Notes under the pieces: model-generated
What the model saw: only the letters and a program-made list of their open reading frames with translations
Told to the model about the DNA's origin: nothing
The model's database searches: none
Assembly: GCA_025766275.1 (NCBI GenBank)
Contig: JAFKAC010000028.1
Location: forward strand, 682,001 to 746,000
Length of the DNA stretch: 64,000 bases
Source: Lactarius indigo
Lineage: Eukaryota; Basidiomycota; Agaricomycetes; Russulales; Russulaceae
Direction of reading: 5' to 3'
Shown: positions 38,101 through 47,644 of the stretch, piece by piece
How positions within the stretch are numbered: the first letter of the stretch is position 1
Layout: the number at the start of each line of letters is the position of its first letter
Made by a program: the position numbers and the translations under genes

Positions 38101-39536
38101 GACACGGGCTCGGTGCGTTGCTTCACTTGCGCACACATGGTCACTTGCTGAGGATGCACGGCGCGTGCAAAAAAGTTTTTAAAATACTCCTCGGTCGTGG
38201 TTGGCCCAACATTGATCTCGAACGGGGAAATGGTTACTACAGAAGTCAAAACGGGACAGTGGCAAAGGGGAGGGAGCGCCCTAGGAGATCCCCTTTGGAG
38301 ATGTTCCGAGTCCGGATTGCCACAGAGCGCGCGTAGAGTGCGTACTTGTCACGGAAAAGCAAGCATGACTGGCAGTCGTTATCGCCGTCGCACACGTGCG
38401 ACAACACCGATGGAAACGCCGTTGCGCTGGAAAAGCACTTGGTCTCAAGGTGACTTGCCTTTCCTTACATGACCGAAACAGGGTTACAATCTCACCTTCC
38501 TGAAGACTTGAAGGGGAGGTGGTGATGCCAACATATGATCATAACTGGTCGGCACCCAGGCATTTCGCTTCGTAGAAAACTTCTCGCTTCTTGAGCGATT
38601 GATTGTACGACAGTCATCAGAGCAGGTCTGGTTGCCGTGAGTGAGAGACCGCAGACGTCTTGTTAATGACGCAGCACCATAGACGTCTTCGCTTCTCGCT
38701 TCGGGCCAGCCGATCCCATTCAAGATCGAGTGAGACCATCGTCGTTTATGACAGAGGCCCAACGATGATTATCTCGGTGAAAGCCGAATGAAAACTAATA
38801 TGGGGGGCAGAACCAATAGAAATGCTCTGGAGGACAGCCAAATAATCCTCGCGATAAGACGATCTCTTGCTGGGAAGGATGTCGGTTTCCTGTGTGCGTT
38901 TCTAGGGCTCCGGTCGATTGCCGAAGATCTTCAGTGGCCCCCATTGATGGGAAAGATCGAACTCCAGTATGAGCAGTGCAGGCGCCACCAGTGCAGGCTT
39001 GTATTTGATTCATCACTGAACTGATTGCGCCTGAACCTAATGACGGGTACATCATGAGTTCTATCATACATGCCATCCCAGCACGAGAGGCGAAAACGGC
39101 GCAGCACCGCAGTGCCAAGTCTGCGCAGCGCAACCGAGGAAGACGGCGACATTCGGTTTCATGGTGCTTATCAACCGCAAACTGTTTCGGATGCGGAAAA
39201 ACACGTAGTTCGGAGTTAGGAGAAGAGCCCTGCAGATAGGCTTCTCCTTTCACGGTGAGGCGTAATGTACCGGGAGGCGGTATGGAGATGATAGGCCGAA
39301 CCATCGCACGAGTGATGGACCGAAGGGTCTATATGAGCATGAGACATGATAAACAATGGCGTGAGTATAAAAGTCGATTTCGAGGTGGTGTATTATACAG
39401 TAACGAGAATAAGGTGATGTGTGCTGAACGCGGCGTGCGGTGGTGACTTTGATGGCGGGGTATAGCTGCGCCTTCAGGATTAGAGAAAAATGGTGCACCA
39501 GGAAAGATACGTACTGCAAGTAGATGCACTCCCTCG
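35162..39536. other. 4.4 kb gene-poor region
   Basis: The kinase 3' UTR lies at the left and the COA6 3' UTR at the right. ORFs up to 169 codons occur on both strands but show no family motifs, and I could not assemble spliced exons from them. A short piece at about 38150-38260 reads a little like half an ankyrin repeat (KVFKILLGRG, then NIDLERGNG), too short to call. Low-complexity stretches such as the GT-rich run near 36075-36095 occur. The region may contain an unrecognised fast-evolving gene, non-coding RNA or decayed element. Confidence 0.5.
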
Positions 39537-39883
39537 TTATGATCTTCTTGCCTGAGCTGCCTGGGTTGCTGCTTGGGCGAGCAAAGGCTTTTGCTTCTCG
39601 GCCAATACGCGACGCTGGTTAAAATAGTCGATCTACACCGCACGTTTAATACGACAAGGGGGTTATTAATATCCAGACTCACCCAGCTCTTTGCGCAGTT
39701 GTGCTCGTAGCCTTTCCTCTCCGCCGCGCACTTTGAGCCCTCCGTGCCAGCGACTACGACTTCTGCAGCGTCCAAACAGGCGAAATAAGCGTCTCTCGCT
39801 TCCCAGCACTTTGAACGGTCTTCTCTAAATGATGAATTTGCATTATTTTCTGGCTTGCTGCTGCTGCTGGTGAACCAGGCCAT
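39537..39883 (-). CDS. COA6: Cytochrome c oxidase assembly factor 6 (COA6)
   Basis: COA6 is a small intermembrane-space protein that helps deliver copper to the Cu-A site of Cox2. Two exons (39883-39683 and 39632-39537) join at a perfect GTGAGT...GTAG intron to give 98 aa. The twin-cysteine signature is complete: Cys26-x9-Cys36 (CWEARDAYFAC) and Cys52-x10-Cys63 (CAAERKGYEHNC), followed by the conserved SWIDYFNQRR helix that spans the splice junction. Length and lack of a presequence match the family, which is imported through Mia40. It is divergent from the TBC gene, with only 122 bp between ATGs. Confidence 0.93.
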
Positions 39884-40005
39884 GGTTGCTAGATTGGACG
39901 GAGAGTTGAGTGGTGGCTAGTTGCCACGTGCGCGGTATCATTCCGAGTTCCGAAAGCGACACGCGACCGACCATTGGCACAACAAAGCAGATGATACCGT
40001 AGACC
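39884..40005. promoter_or_regulatory. 122-bp bidirectional promoter (COA6 / TBC gene)
   Basis: Start codons of divergent genes are at 39883 (minus) and 40006 (plus), so both promoters and both leaders must fit in this interval or overlap the coding starts. No TATA box is visible. Confidence 0.6.
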
Positions 40006-43000
40006 ATGGCCTCTGCCTCTTCGTCGATAGCCCAGGTGTCGACACCTGTACATTCTCATCCTCTTCTAGCTGAAGAAGCACCATCTCGTGGCCGTCGTGC
40101 TCGCCTCGTACCACGAGAGCCTGAAACCCCTTCCGCGGATACCATAAACGCCGCCTCTGCTCACCACTATTTCACGCTCAGAGAGCGACTAGACGTCGAC
40201 GCTCAAGCAGGCTCAAGACATGTACACGCGACCTGGGATGGCAGTGTGCGTGCATACGCCAAGGCCGATCGCGCGCATACGACAACTGGCATCCGCGACA
40301 CCTCGATGACCCGACAACCCTTGCCCACCGTCTGGGACCACCCGCAGGAGCACGCGCCCATGTTCGTCGTCGGCTCGTCAAAGGACCATCTGGCCGTGAA
40401 CAACACGGCGCGTACCGCTGACCTCATCACGATCGACGGCTTGCTACCTGGCGCCGCGTCGCGCATCCTCGCGACGCAATGGCACGACTACTCGGACGAG
40501 GCCATACAGTCCGCCATCTCCGCCATCAGCGTCTCCGAGTCCCCCGCCTCCGTATCGAGCCACCCGTACCACACCGCATTGCGCGTGCTGTCGTCTGCCG
40601 TGCACAACCTCACAAAAGTCAGGCGAGAAATGGAAGAGAGTTTGCGCGTGATTCAGGAGAAGGAGCACGCTCGCAGACAGCGCGCCCACGAGTTGATGAA
40701 GGAGTTGCAGCACTCGGACAGGAATATCGCTCGGCGGGTGGTGCAGTCCCTGTTCACTGATGACGATGAGGGCATGCACAAGGTCGAGAGGAGCCAGAGC
40801 CACATGGTGCGTGGCTTGCTGCTCTGACTAGTTCTACCTGACGAATGGATTGCCCAGTCCCTCACCGATACATTGTCTGAAGCGATGGGGGACGCTGTTA
40901 TCTTCCCTCGATTCGAAGAGCCTCGTGGCCCTGGCGCAGAAACCCCGACCGCATCTAAGATTACCATCACCCCTCCACCAGGCTCACTTTCTACACAAAC
41001 CACGAGCCCCGATGAACTTGAAGCTTATGCCCCGTCACAAGACCCCGATCACGGTGACGCAAGCAGCATTCATTCTACCGGCAAACTTAGCCAGAATGCG
41101 CCGAGCCTCGGAAGTACTAAATCAGACCGCTCTGGGTTTGGCGACTGGATGGGGTCTTGGTGGGCTAAGCCTCGACCTAAACACGGACGCCCACCTCTCC
41201 CCTCCCTTCGCGGGGATGAAGCGTCCGAGTCGGATCTACCATTTCCTCAGGAACCGCCCGAGGGCGTCCCGCCACCCTCGCCGTCAGTAACCAAGCACGG
41301 TCGGCGCAAAGTATCACGAAGCGTCTTTGGCACACTGGGCTTCTCAATTCTCAATCCGGTCCCTGGTTCACCGGGGAAGAGGCGCCGTCATCTCTCTGTC
41401 TCCGACGCGCCGCCCCCAGCCCAGTCTTCAGCCGATGCTGAGGTACCGAAGCTCCCCACGGCTGTCAGCTCCCCCGTCACTTCGACTTTCGCCCTTCCTA
41501 CGCCCGCTGCACCAAGCTTGACGACAGAGCTTCAACACTCTGTCATCCCATCTCGTGAGCCCTCTCTCCACTCTACCCGCGCAGCGGGGGAGAGACAACC
41601 ACAGGGCTCGGCACTTCGGGCGATAGTCAACGCCACACGCGTGATGACTTCGGATTCTAACAGCGTACTTGTTGAGCATGGGTTTGGGACGAGCGCACTC
41701 ATTGGTTCCCTTGCCTTTGAGCTGGTGAAAAGAGCGCGGGAGGAAGCGGTCGAAATCCGTGCCCCTAGCAAGGAAAAACGCGATCGCAAATATGACCGCG
41801 AGCATGAGCAGATCACCAACCCCAAGGCAACCATTGTCAAGAATTCTGGGGTGGACGTGACAGCGACGCTCAATCGTGCGCTGAGCGGCTCCGAGGATGT
41901 GCCGACTGTCAAGGCCAAATTGCGGACTACGACTTCGTTCTCTATCTCTGGGCAGGGATTCGCATCTCCTTTACTCGGTACCTTCCTCCAACAACAGCAA
42001 CGACGTCCAAACGCCCACGCAGATCGCAGTTTGCGGAGTAACACCAACCCAGCCGACTCTTCCCAACCCGCCCAGAGCAACGCTACCCCCTCTCAGCCAC
42101 CAACGCGCAAAAACGCGTCAGTTCCCCTCGAGTCCATCTTCCCCGCCACGTCCAAGCCGCCAACAGAGTACCTGTCGCGCGCTTATACCCCCCTAACCGC
42201 GCGGGATTTCCGCCCGTCCATGGTGGGCCCTCTCGCCCTCCCACCCCTCCCGACGCACCGCGCAGATAGCGAGCCGCTCGTCGACCGCTTCGGCTTCATG
42301 TACGACGTGGCGCTGTACGACCTGCTACTGCTGGTACGCGCGCGCACGTGCCGCTGCGCTGCGCCCGCTTGCCTCACTGGCGTCAAGATTGCGGACCGCA
42401 CCGAGGACGAGTGGTCCGACGACGAGGCTGACAGGGACGTCATAGAGATCGTCAAGGAACCTTGCTCGTGCACAGGCGAGACTGAGCTTCCTGCACGTCC
42501 GCCGTCCCGCGCGTCCATGCGCAGCGCGCTCAGGCAGTCGAGCACCGCGTCTGGCATCCCCGCCGACGCGGTGTCCATTAGTACGAATGCGGGGCCGGGT
42601 AGACCTGCGGTGACGAGTGCGAGCGCAAGCACGGAGATCCTCGCTGTTGGCCCCGACACCCCACGGCACGTTTGCGCGAACGTGCTGCGGGGGCTACTCG
42701 GCGAGCTCACGGCCATCCACGACGAGCGACAGGCGGCGCAGCGCAAGGACTGGGATGCCTTTGTGCGTACCCGACGGCGCTCCCGCTCACATGCGACCGC
42801 GGCTGCATCCTCGACGCCGTCCGGCGGCGGAAGCGGGGGCGGGGGCAACAGCGGTAACGCGAAAGCAGGAGGCGCCGCGGCGTTGCTGGGGCTAGACGGA
42901 CCTGTGGCTGAGGACGAGCTAGCGCACAGCGACGGGCTGATTGGGATCGCGCAGCTGGGCTTGTCGGCGGGACGGGAGGAGCGGCGGGAGCTTGGACGGC

Positions 43001-43984
43001 TCGTGCGTGGTGGAGTGCCGCTGGCGTATCGTGCCAAGGTGTGGCTTGAGGCGAGCGGTGCGCTCGAGATGCAGGAGCCTGGCGAGTTTGCGGAGCTGCT
43101 TGCGCTCGCGGACAGCGATGGCGGGGGCGTCGTGCGCGAAATCGACAAGGACGTCGGCAGGACGATGCCGCTTAACATGTTCTTTGGCGGTGACGGCGTC
43201 GGCGTGCAGAAGTTGCGCAGGGTGCTCATCGCGTATAGCAGGTGCGGTCTATGTCTAAGCATGCTACACGCCTTTTTTTTTGAAAAAAAAATGACGCGTA
43301 CGACTGCAGGCGCAATCCCGCGGTTGGGTACTGTCAGGGAATGAATTTGGTTGCATCCACGCTGCTGCTGGTGCACGCAGACGAGGAGGCGGCGTTCTGG
43401 GTGCTCGCTGCGCTCGTCGAGCGCATCCTCCCAGACGGCTTCTTCTCGCCGACGCTGCTACCCTCGCGCGCGTGCCCGCTCGTGCTGCTCGACCTTGTCC
43501 AGGACGGCATGCCAAAGCTCGCCGCTCACCTCGCCGAGCTCGGCATCGACCTCCCCGCGATATGCTTCTCGTGGTTCCTCTCACTCTTCACGGACTGTCT
43601 CCCCGTCGAGGTACGTGCTTCCTCCCCAACTCGCTCAGCTGACTTATGTGTGTTCCTCGGCAGACGCTGTTCCGCGTGTGGGACGTCCTGCTTTTGGACG
43701 GACTCGACGTCCTCTTCCGCATCGCGCTCGGCATACTGAAGAGCCACGAGGCGGAGCTGCTGCGCTGCGACTCGATCCCCGCAGTGTACGTTGCGCTTGA
43801 GAGCCTGCCACCCGGATGTGGCAGCCAGACAAGCTCCTCCAGGTGCGTATGCGTCGCCGTCATAGAGATCGTTTGCCGCTTATCTATGTTTAGCTCGAAC
43901 TCGACCTTCGTGCGACTATCGTCCACGCCGACATTGTCAAGAAGCGCGGAGGCGCACGTCGCTGCGCTGCGCGCGCTGAGCTAG
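40006..43984 (+). CDS. TBC-domain Rab GTPase-activating protein
   Basis: TBC proteins stimulate GTP hydrolysis by Rab GTPases in membrane traffic. Five exons (40006-40806, 40858-43241, 43310-43610, 43664-43842, 43894-43984) give an open reading frame of 1251 aa. A ~970-residue N-terminal part holds a short helix with charged repeats (MEESLRVIQEKEHARRQRAH), long Ser/Pro-rich stretches and a basic segment. The TBC domain starts near residue 975: GVPLAYRAKVW, then IDKDVGRT with the catalytic arginine, and GYCQGMN with the glutamine finger, then FRVWDVLLLDG. After LESLP the frame encoded (PGCGSQT onward) is unlike the family, but the next frame reads TRMWQPDKLLQ and LELDLRATIVHADIVKK; near 43951 the normal frame returns to HVAAL. 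Two compensating one-base indels, or consensus errors, explain this. Confidence 0.85.
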
Positions 43985-44375
43985 GCCGTTTCATGATGGC
44001 TAGAATTACCTCGTTACCATGGACTATACTTTGTATCACACGAGAGGGAAAAAAAGACATCCACGCAGTGCAAGTTGGAGTTAGATATACATATACATAT
44101 GGACGATGTTCATTATACAATTCAAAGCGTCGCAATGTAACGTAAAGCAATGTCTGTAGTATGATAGCAACGACAGCACGACCGCAGAGATTAGAAGGCT
44201 ATAATTACTAGAGTACGTATATCTCCACCCATGCATGCGCATACTGTTACATGGAAGTGCCTGCGGTGTGGGCAACTTGCGTATGCATAGCACACGGTAA
44301 CGTGAGCGGCACAGAGAAGTCTCTGGCGAGCGCGGGTGGGTGATGGACGACTGACGCGAGTGGGTAGGTGACTAC
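43985..44375. other. Convergent gap, 3' UTRs
   Basis: The gap lies between the TBC stop and the DUF262 stop. Only AT-rich 3' UTR-like sequence is seen, including an alternating ATAC/ATAT stretch near 44083-44100. No gene. Confidence 0.6.
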
Positions 44376-45960
44376 TTAGTAAACGTCCCTTGTTTTTTTA
44401 CCGCGGGTCCGTTGCAGGCGCGCCGCAGGCGGCTGAGTGTAGTCATACGACTTGCGCTTCCTGCGGTTCACGCCAGGCGTGGTGCTCGAGGGTAGCTCAG
44501 ACGCCATGGGCGGCTCGATGTCGATTTCGCCATTCTCGATCGAGTCGATGAGGCGCCAGCAGTCCGCAGCTACGCGGGCGTTGAACCGCACGTCGACGTG
44601 CGCCTTGCGGATATCGCGCCGCAGGACGAACGCCGCACGGGACTGCTCGGCGGCAGTATACCCATGGCGCATCGTGTACAGCAGCACGCCTGGGCGAGAC
44701 GAAATCAACTCTCTTCTCAAGATGACGGAGAAATAATAAAGATTTCACGCACCGATGAAGACAAATTCAACGGGAGATACTTTCGCCCTGAAGCGGCGGA
44801 AAGGCGCGTCGTGCTCGGAACTGCGCGCGAGCTCCCATAGGCGGTCGAGGACGTCGCCCATGGCATCCCGGAACGCGGCGCTGGGGCGCTCGTCGGGCGC
44901 CGTGAGCCATTTCTCGAGCTTCGCTGCGGACGGGATGCGCTGTGCGGCGGGGAGCCCCGCGCAGCAGTAGACGAGCTGTGCGATGTTCTGGAATGCGCGG
45001 GCCGCGCGTGTCGTCGAACGCGATCATGTCGACGAGCCCGCCGTCGATCGTCACGTGCGTCTTCTCGAGATGGGTGACGTAGTTTGCCCAGGGCGACGAG
45101 ATCGCCTGCAGCTTCTCGGCACTGGTCAGGCTCATGCCGAGCTGCACGCGCTGGAAGACTTCGCGCTCGGCTGCGGGGGAAAGGTGGTGGTACTCGACTG
45201 GGGGATTTGGAGCGCAGATGGGGTGGAGAGTTAGGTGCGTCTGCGTAAGGTAGAAGCTACGTACTGCATGTGATGAGCTTCTGAGCGAATACCCTCTTCT
45301 GCGAAGCTGGGATCTCGGAGCGTGATCCTCGTGTGGCTGTTGACGTGGTATACCACCATTGCTTTTTTGTTCGTGGACAACGATCTGGGAGGCACGGGTA
45401 AGATATCCGAATCATGTAAAAATTTGGGGGACACCCGTACAAGCTATCTGTGCCGGCTGTCAGACGGCTCATATGGCGCGCCGCGTAGGGGGCAACGTAC
45501 CTGGCCATCGAAGAACTTTTGTATGCTTGTCAAACGCTGCTTTCCATCGACGCACAGTCTCGTCACCGCACCGTCTACCGGGTCTTTCGAAATCGCAAAG
45601 ACGACAGGCGGGATATAGTAATTATGGAAGAGTGAGTCTATGATGGCCATCTGCTTGGACGACGACCATACCACGGCTATAAGGTGGAGATCAATAAGGA
45701 GTAAGGCATAAACAGTAGAGTACCGACCGCGCTGGTATTCCGGGTCAAGGTCGACGTCGCCTTCGTGTATCATGGCTGCATACGTTAGTTAGTACCACGA
45801 CACAGGCGGCGGCGAACACGCGCTCACTGTGCAGCTGCTCCGTGGTGTACTGTAACGTTGCTGGTTTTTGCAGGGGATCCCAGATATGAAATACGGTCGG
45901 GTCTATTTCTTCCGTGTCTTCGATGTAATCTTCGTCTCCATTTTCCAAGTCTGAAGACAT
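44376..45960 (-). CDS. DUF262 (GmrSD N-terminal/ParB-like) domain protein
   Basis: Exons: 45960-45828, 45775-45728, 45676-45501, 45447-45441 (7 nt), 45384-45265, 45197-44753, 44689-44376. About 413 aa. An acidic start (GDEDYIEDTEEIDP) leads to the DUF262 core: DLDPEYQR, then VVWSSSKQMAIIDSLF, VVFAIS and VDGKQRLTSIQKFFDG, the family pattern DxxYQRxxVW and DGxQRLT. The C-terminus is basic with KKTRDVY at the end. Related domains form ParB-like nucleotide-binding folds in bacterial restriction and toxin systems; the function of fungal members is unknown. Phase closes only with the 7-nt exon. In exon 6 the frame after DDTRG shifts by one base near 44998 (GGCCCGCG); removing one base restores AFQNIAQLVYCCAGLP and phase closure, so this is an apparent frameshift or consensus error. 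Confidence 0.75.
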
Positions 45961-46035
45961 TTTCTTGTCGTTGTCGCGGTCCTTGTCGCGCACCTAATGA
46001 CCATTGCACAATTCGCCGCGACCACGTGATATCAA

Positions 46036-47574
46036 TTACATAATTAAACAATTATTTTCCTTTCTATGTTTCTCCTTTCTCTTCGGCTGGTGGTGACGCT
46101 CCGTCCCCGCCTCGTTTCTCCTCTGGGCCAAACGCTCCTCCTCCCGCTTGGCAAGCGCCCGTTGCGCCCGCTCGTCCTCTGCGCTCTGCAGCTGTAATGC
46201 AAGCTCACGACTATCCGTAATAAATATGAGCGACGATGTGACCTATGGTAGGCTGAGAATACGCACTCTGCAGGATCTACTACCCCAGGGGCCTCGGGCG
46301 AGGGGGGTCCAGCCTGCCCAGTCGCCACCGACGGGCGTGGCACGCTCAAAGGAACTGTCGACGAATACGGCCGCACCCTGGTCGACGTCCTCGAGGCGCT
46401 CCCAAACCACGCTCGGCTCGTTCAGGAACACTTGGTCCGTCACGAGGGTGTATAGCGCGTCAGCGTGCCGGTACAGCACCGCCAGGTGCGAGTTTCGAAA
46501 GTGCGCGAAGAGTTCAGGGTGTGGGTGTCGTGATGGTTCTATGGAGGTCGAGGTGGGTTCAGAGGCGGAGGTGGACGGAGACGACTCGGAGTTGGACACT
46601 GGCTGGAGGGAAGCGAGGGTGAAGAGACCGTGGTACGTCAGTTGCGAACGCGTGCTGTCGAGGAAGGTCCGGATTGCGACGGCTGGTGCGTGAGGGTGAT
46701 TCTAGAAAGGTACACGGCTCGACGGAGATGTGGCGCTCACCGTCTTCGACCTTGCGCCTCTCTTCGTCCGTCAGATTGATGCTTGGACCGCTGGGACCCG
46801 CGCCATCTCCGTCTCCGGTACCACTCACAAGCAGTCCGCGAGTCAGCACGTCCGCCTCCACGATCAAATTCACGGCCGAGTCATAGTCCCCTGCGTGCGA
46901 GACGGCCGCGTATTCGGAGCTCGCGGGATCGACGAGCCAACCATGAACTAGCGTGATGCCTGCGCTGGCAAAGAGTGCGAGTTCCCCGCCTGTCGTCGCG
47001 GGACGAAAGGCGGTCGCAGAGGTGAAAACGGGGTTGAGGTCCATGCCCTCTGAAAGCCTGTGGTTAGCTGTTGACTTTCGCTGAGGGCAGTTGGGACTCA
47101 CTGGTGGTAAGGGGCATCATTGACAGTGCTGCGGACACGTCCACCTCTGGTGCAGTGAGGAGGATGTGCTCTCCGAGGAGTTGGGCAAGGAACTCGTAGG
47201 AGACGCTCTTGCGGTCGCGTGGAAGGATCTCTATCTGTTCGCGTAGAATCAATATGTTGCATATCGCGATGAATGAACACGGCCTTTTTGCTTTAGTCCA
47301 CATGCTCCAACTGACGTCTGACAACGTACCCGTTATAGTTCTGTGTGATGATGTTATAGCTGCGTCTAATGCCAGACGGAGAGGTAAATTCGATCGTCTT
47401 GAGATACCAAATGTCCAGAGCGTCATGTTCTGAGGTCTCGGCATCGCTCTCGGGGTGATGATGCTCGTGATCCGACGTTGGCGGGTGAGCATTGGCCTGA
47501 GGTGGTTGCTGTTCAGAATCAGGGGAGATGGTCAGTTTATCAAAGGCGCTTTCGAGCTCTGCTGGAGACTGCAT
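46036..47574 (-). CDS. MINDY-family K48 deubiquitinase
   Basis: MINDY enzymes trim K48-linked polyubiquitin. Exons 47574-47330, 47283-47102, 47049-46741, 46682-46267 and 46210-46036; about 441 aa once one extra base is ignored. The motif NGPCSFIAICNILILR places the catalytic Cys at 84. GMDLNPVF, GGELALFASAGITLVHGWLVDP and DYDSAVNLIVEAD follow, and FRNSHLAVLY supplies the likely catalytic His (~311). A ubiquitin-interacting-like helix (RELALQLQSAEDERAQRAL) and a charged coil end in NNCLIM, so the last four residues fit a CAAX prenylation box, as in animal MINDY1/2. Between GGDWAGW and PPSPEAPGVVDPA (~46300-46315, a C run) the frame changes by one base; splice phase also closes only if one base is removed. 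It is divergent from the SANT gene. Confidence 0.85.
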
Positions 47575-47644
47575 GTCTGGTGATCGATGAGAAAGTAGAA
47601 CGACAACGGCGCGCAGTCAGCACACCCAACTCGTCCGTTTCCGC
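47575..47644. promoter_or_regulatory. 70-bp divergent start-codon interval
   Basis: Only 70 bp separate the ATG of the MINDY gene (minus) and the assigned ATG of the SANT gene (plus). The leaders must be tiny or the promoters overlap the coding sequence. The plus-strand start might lie elsewhere if a first exon was missed. Confidence 0.55.

Noticed and set aside
38130..38270. Possible ankyrin repeat fragment
   Set aside because: Less than one repeat, no neighbouring repeats, and not in a longer open frame.
42183..43376. 397-codon open frame antisense to the TBC gene
   Set aside because: It mirrors GC-rich codon bias of the sense gene, is Ser/Pro-rich without motifs, and the sense strand encodes clear TBC motifs over the same bases.
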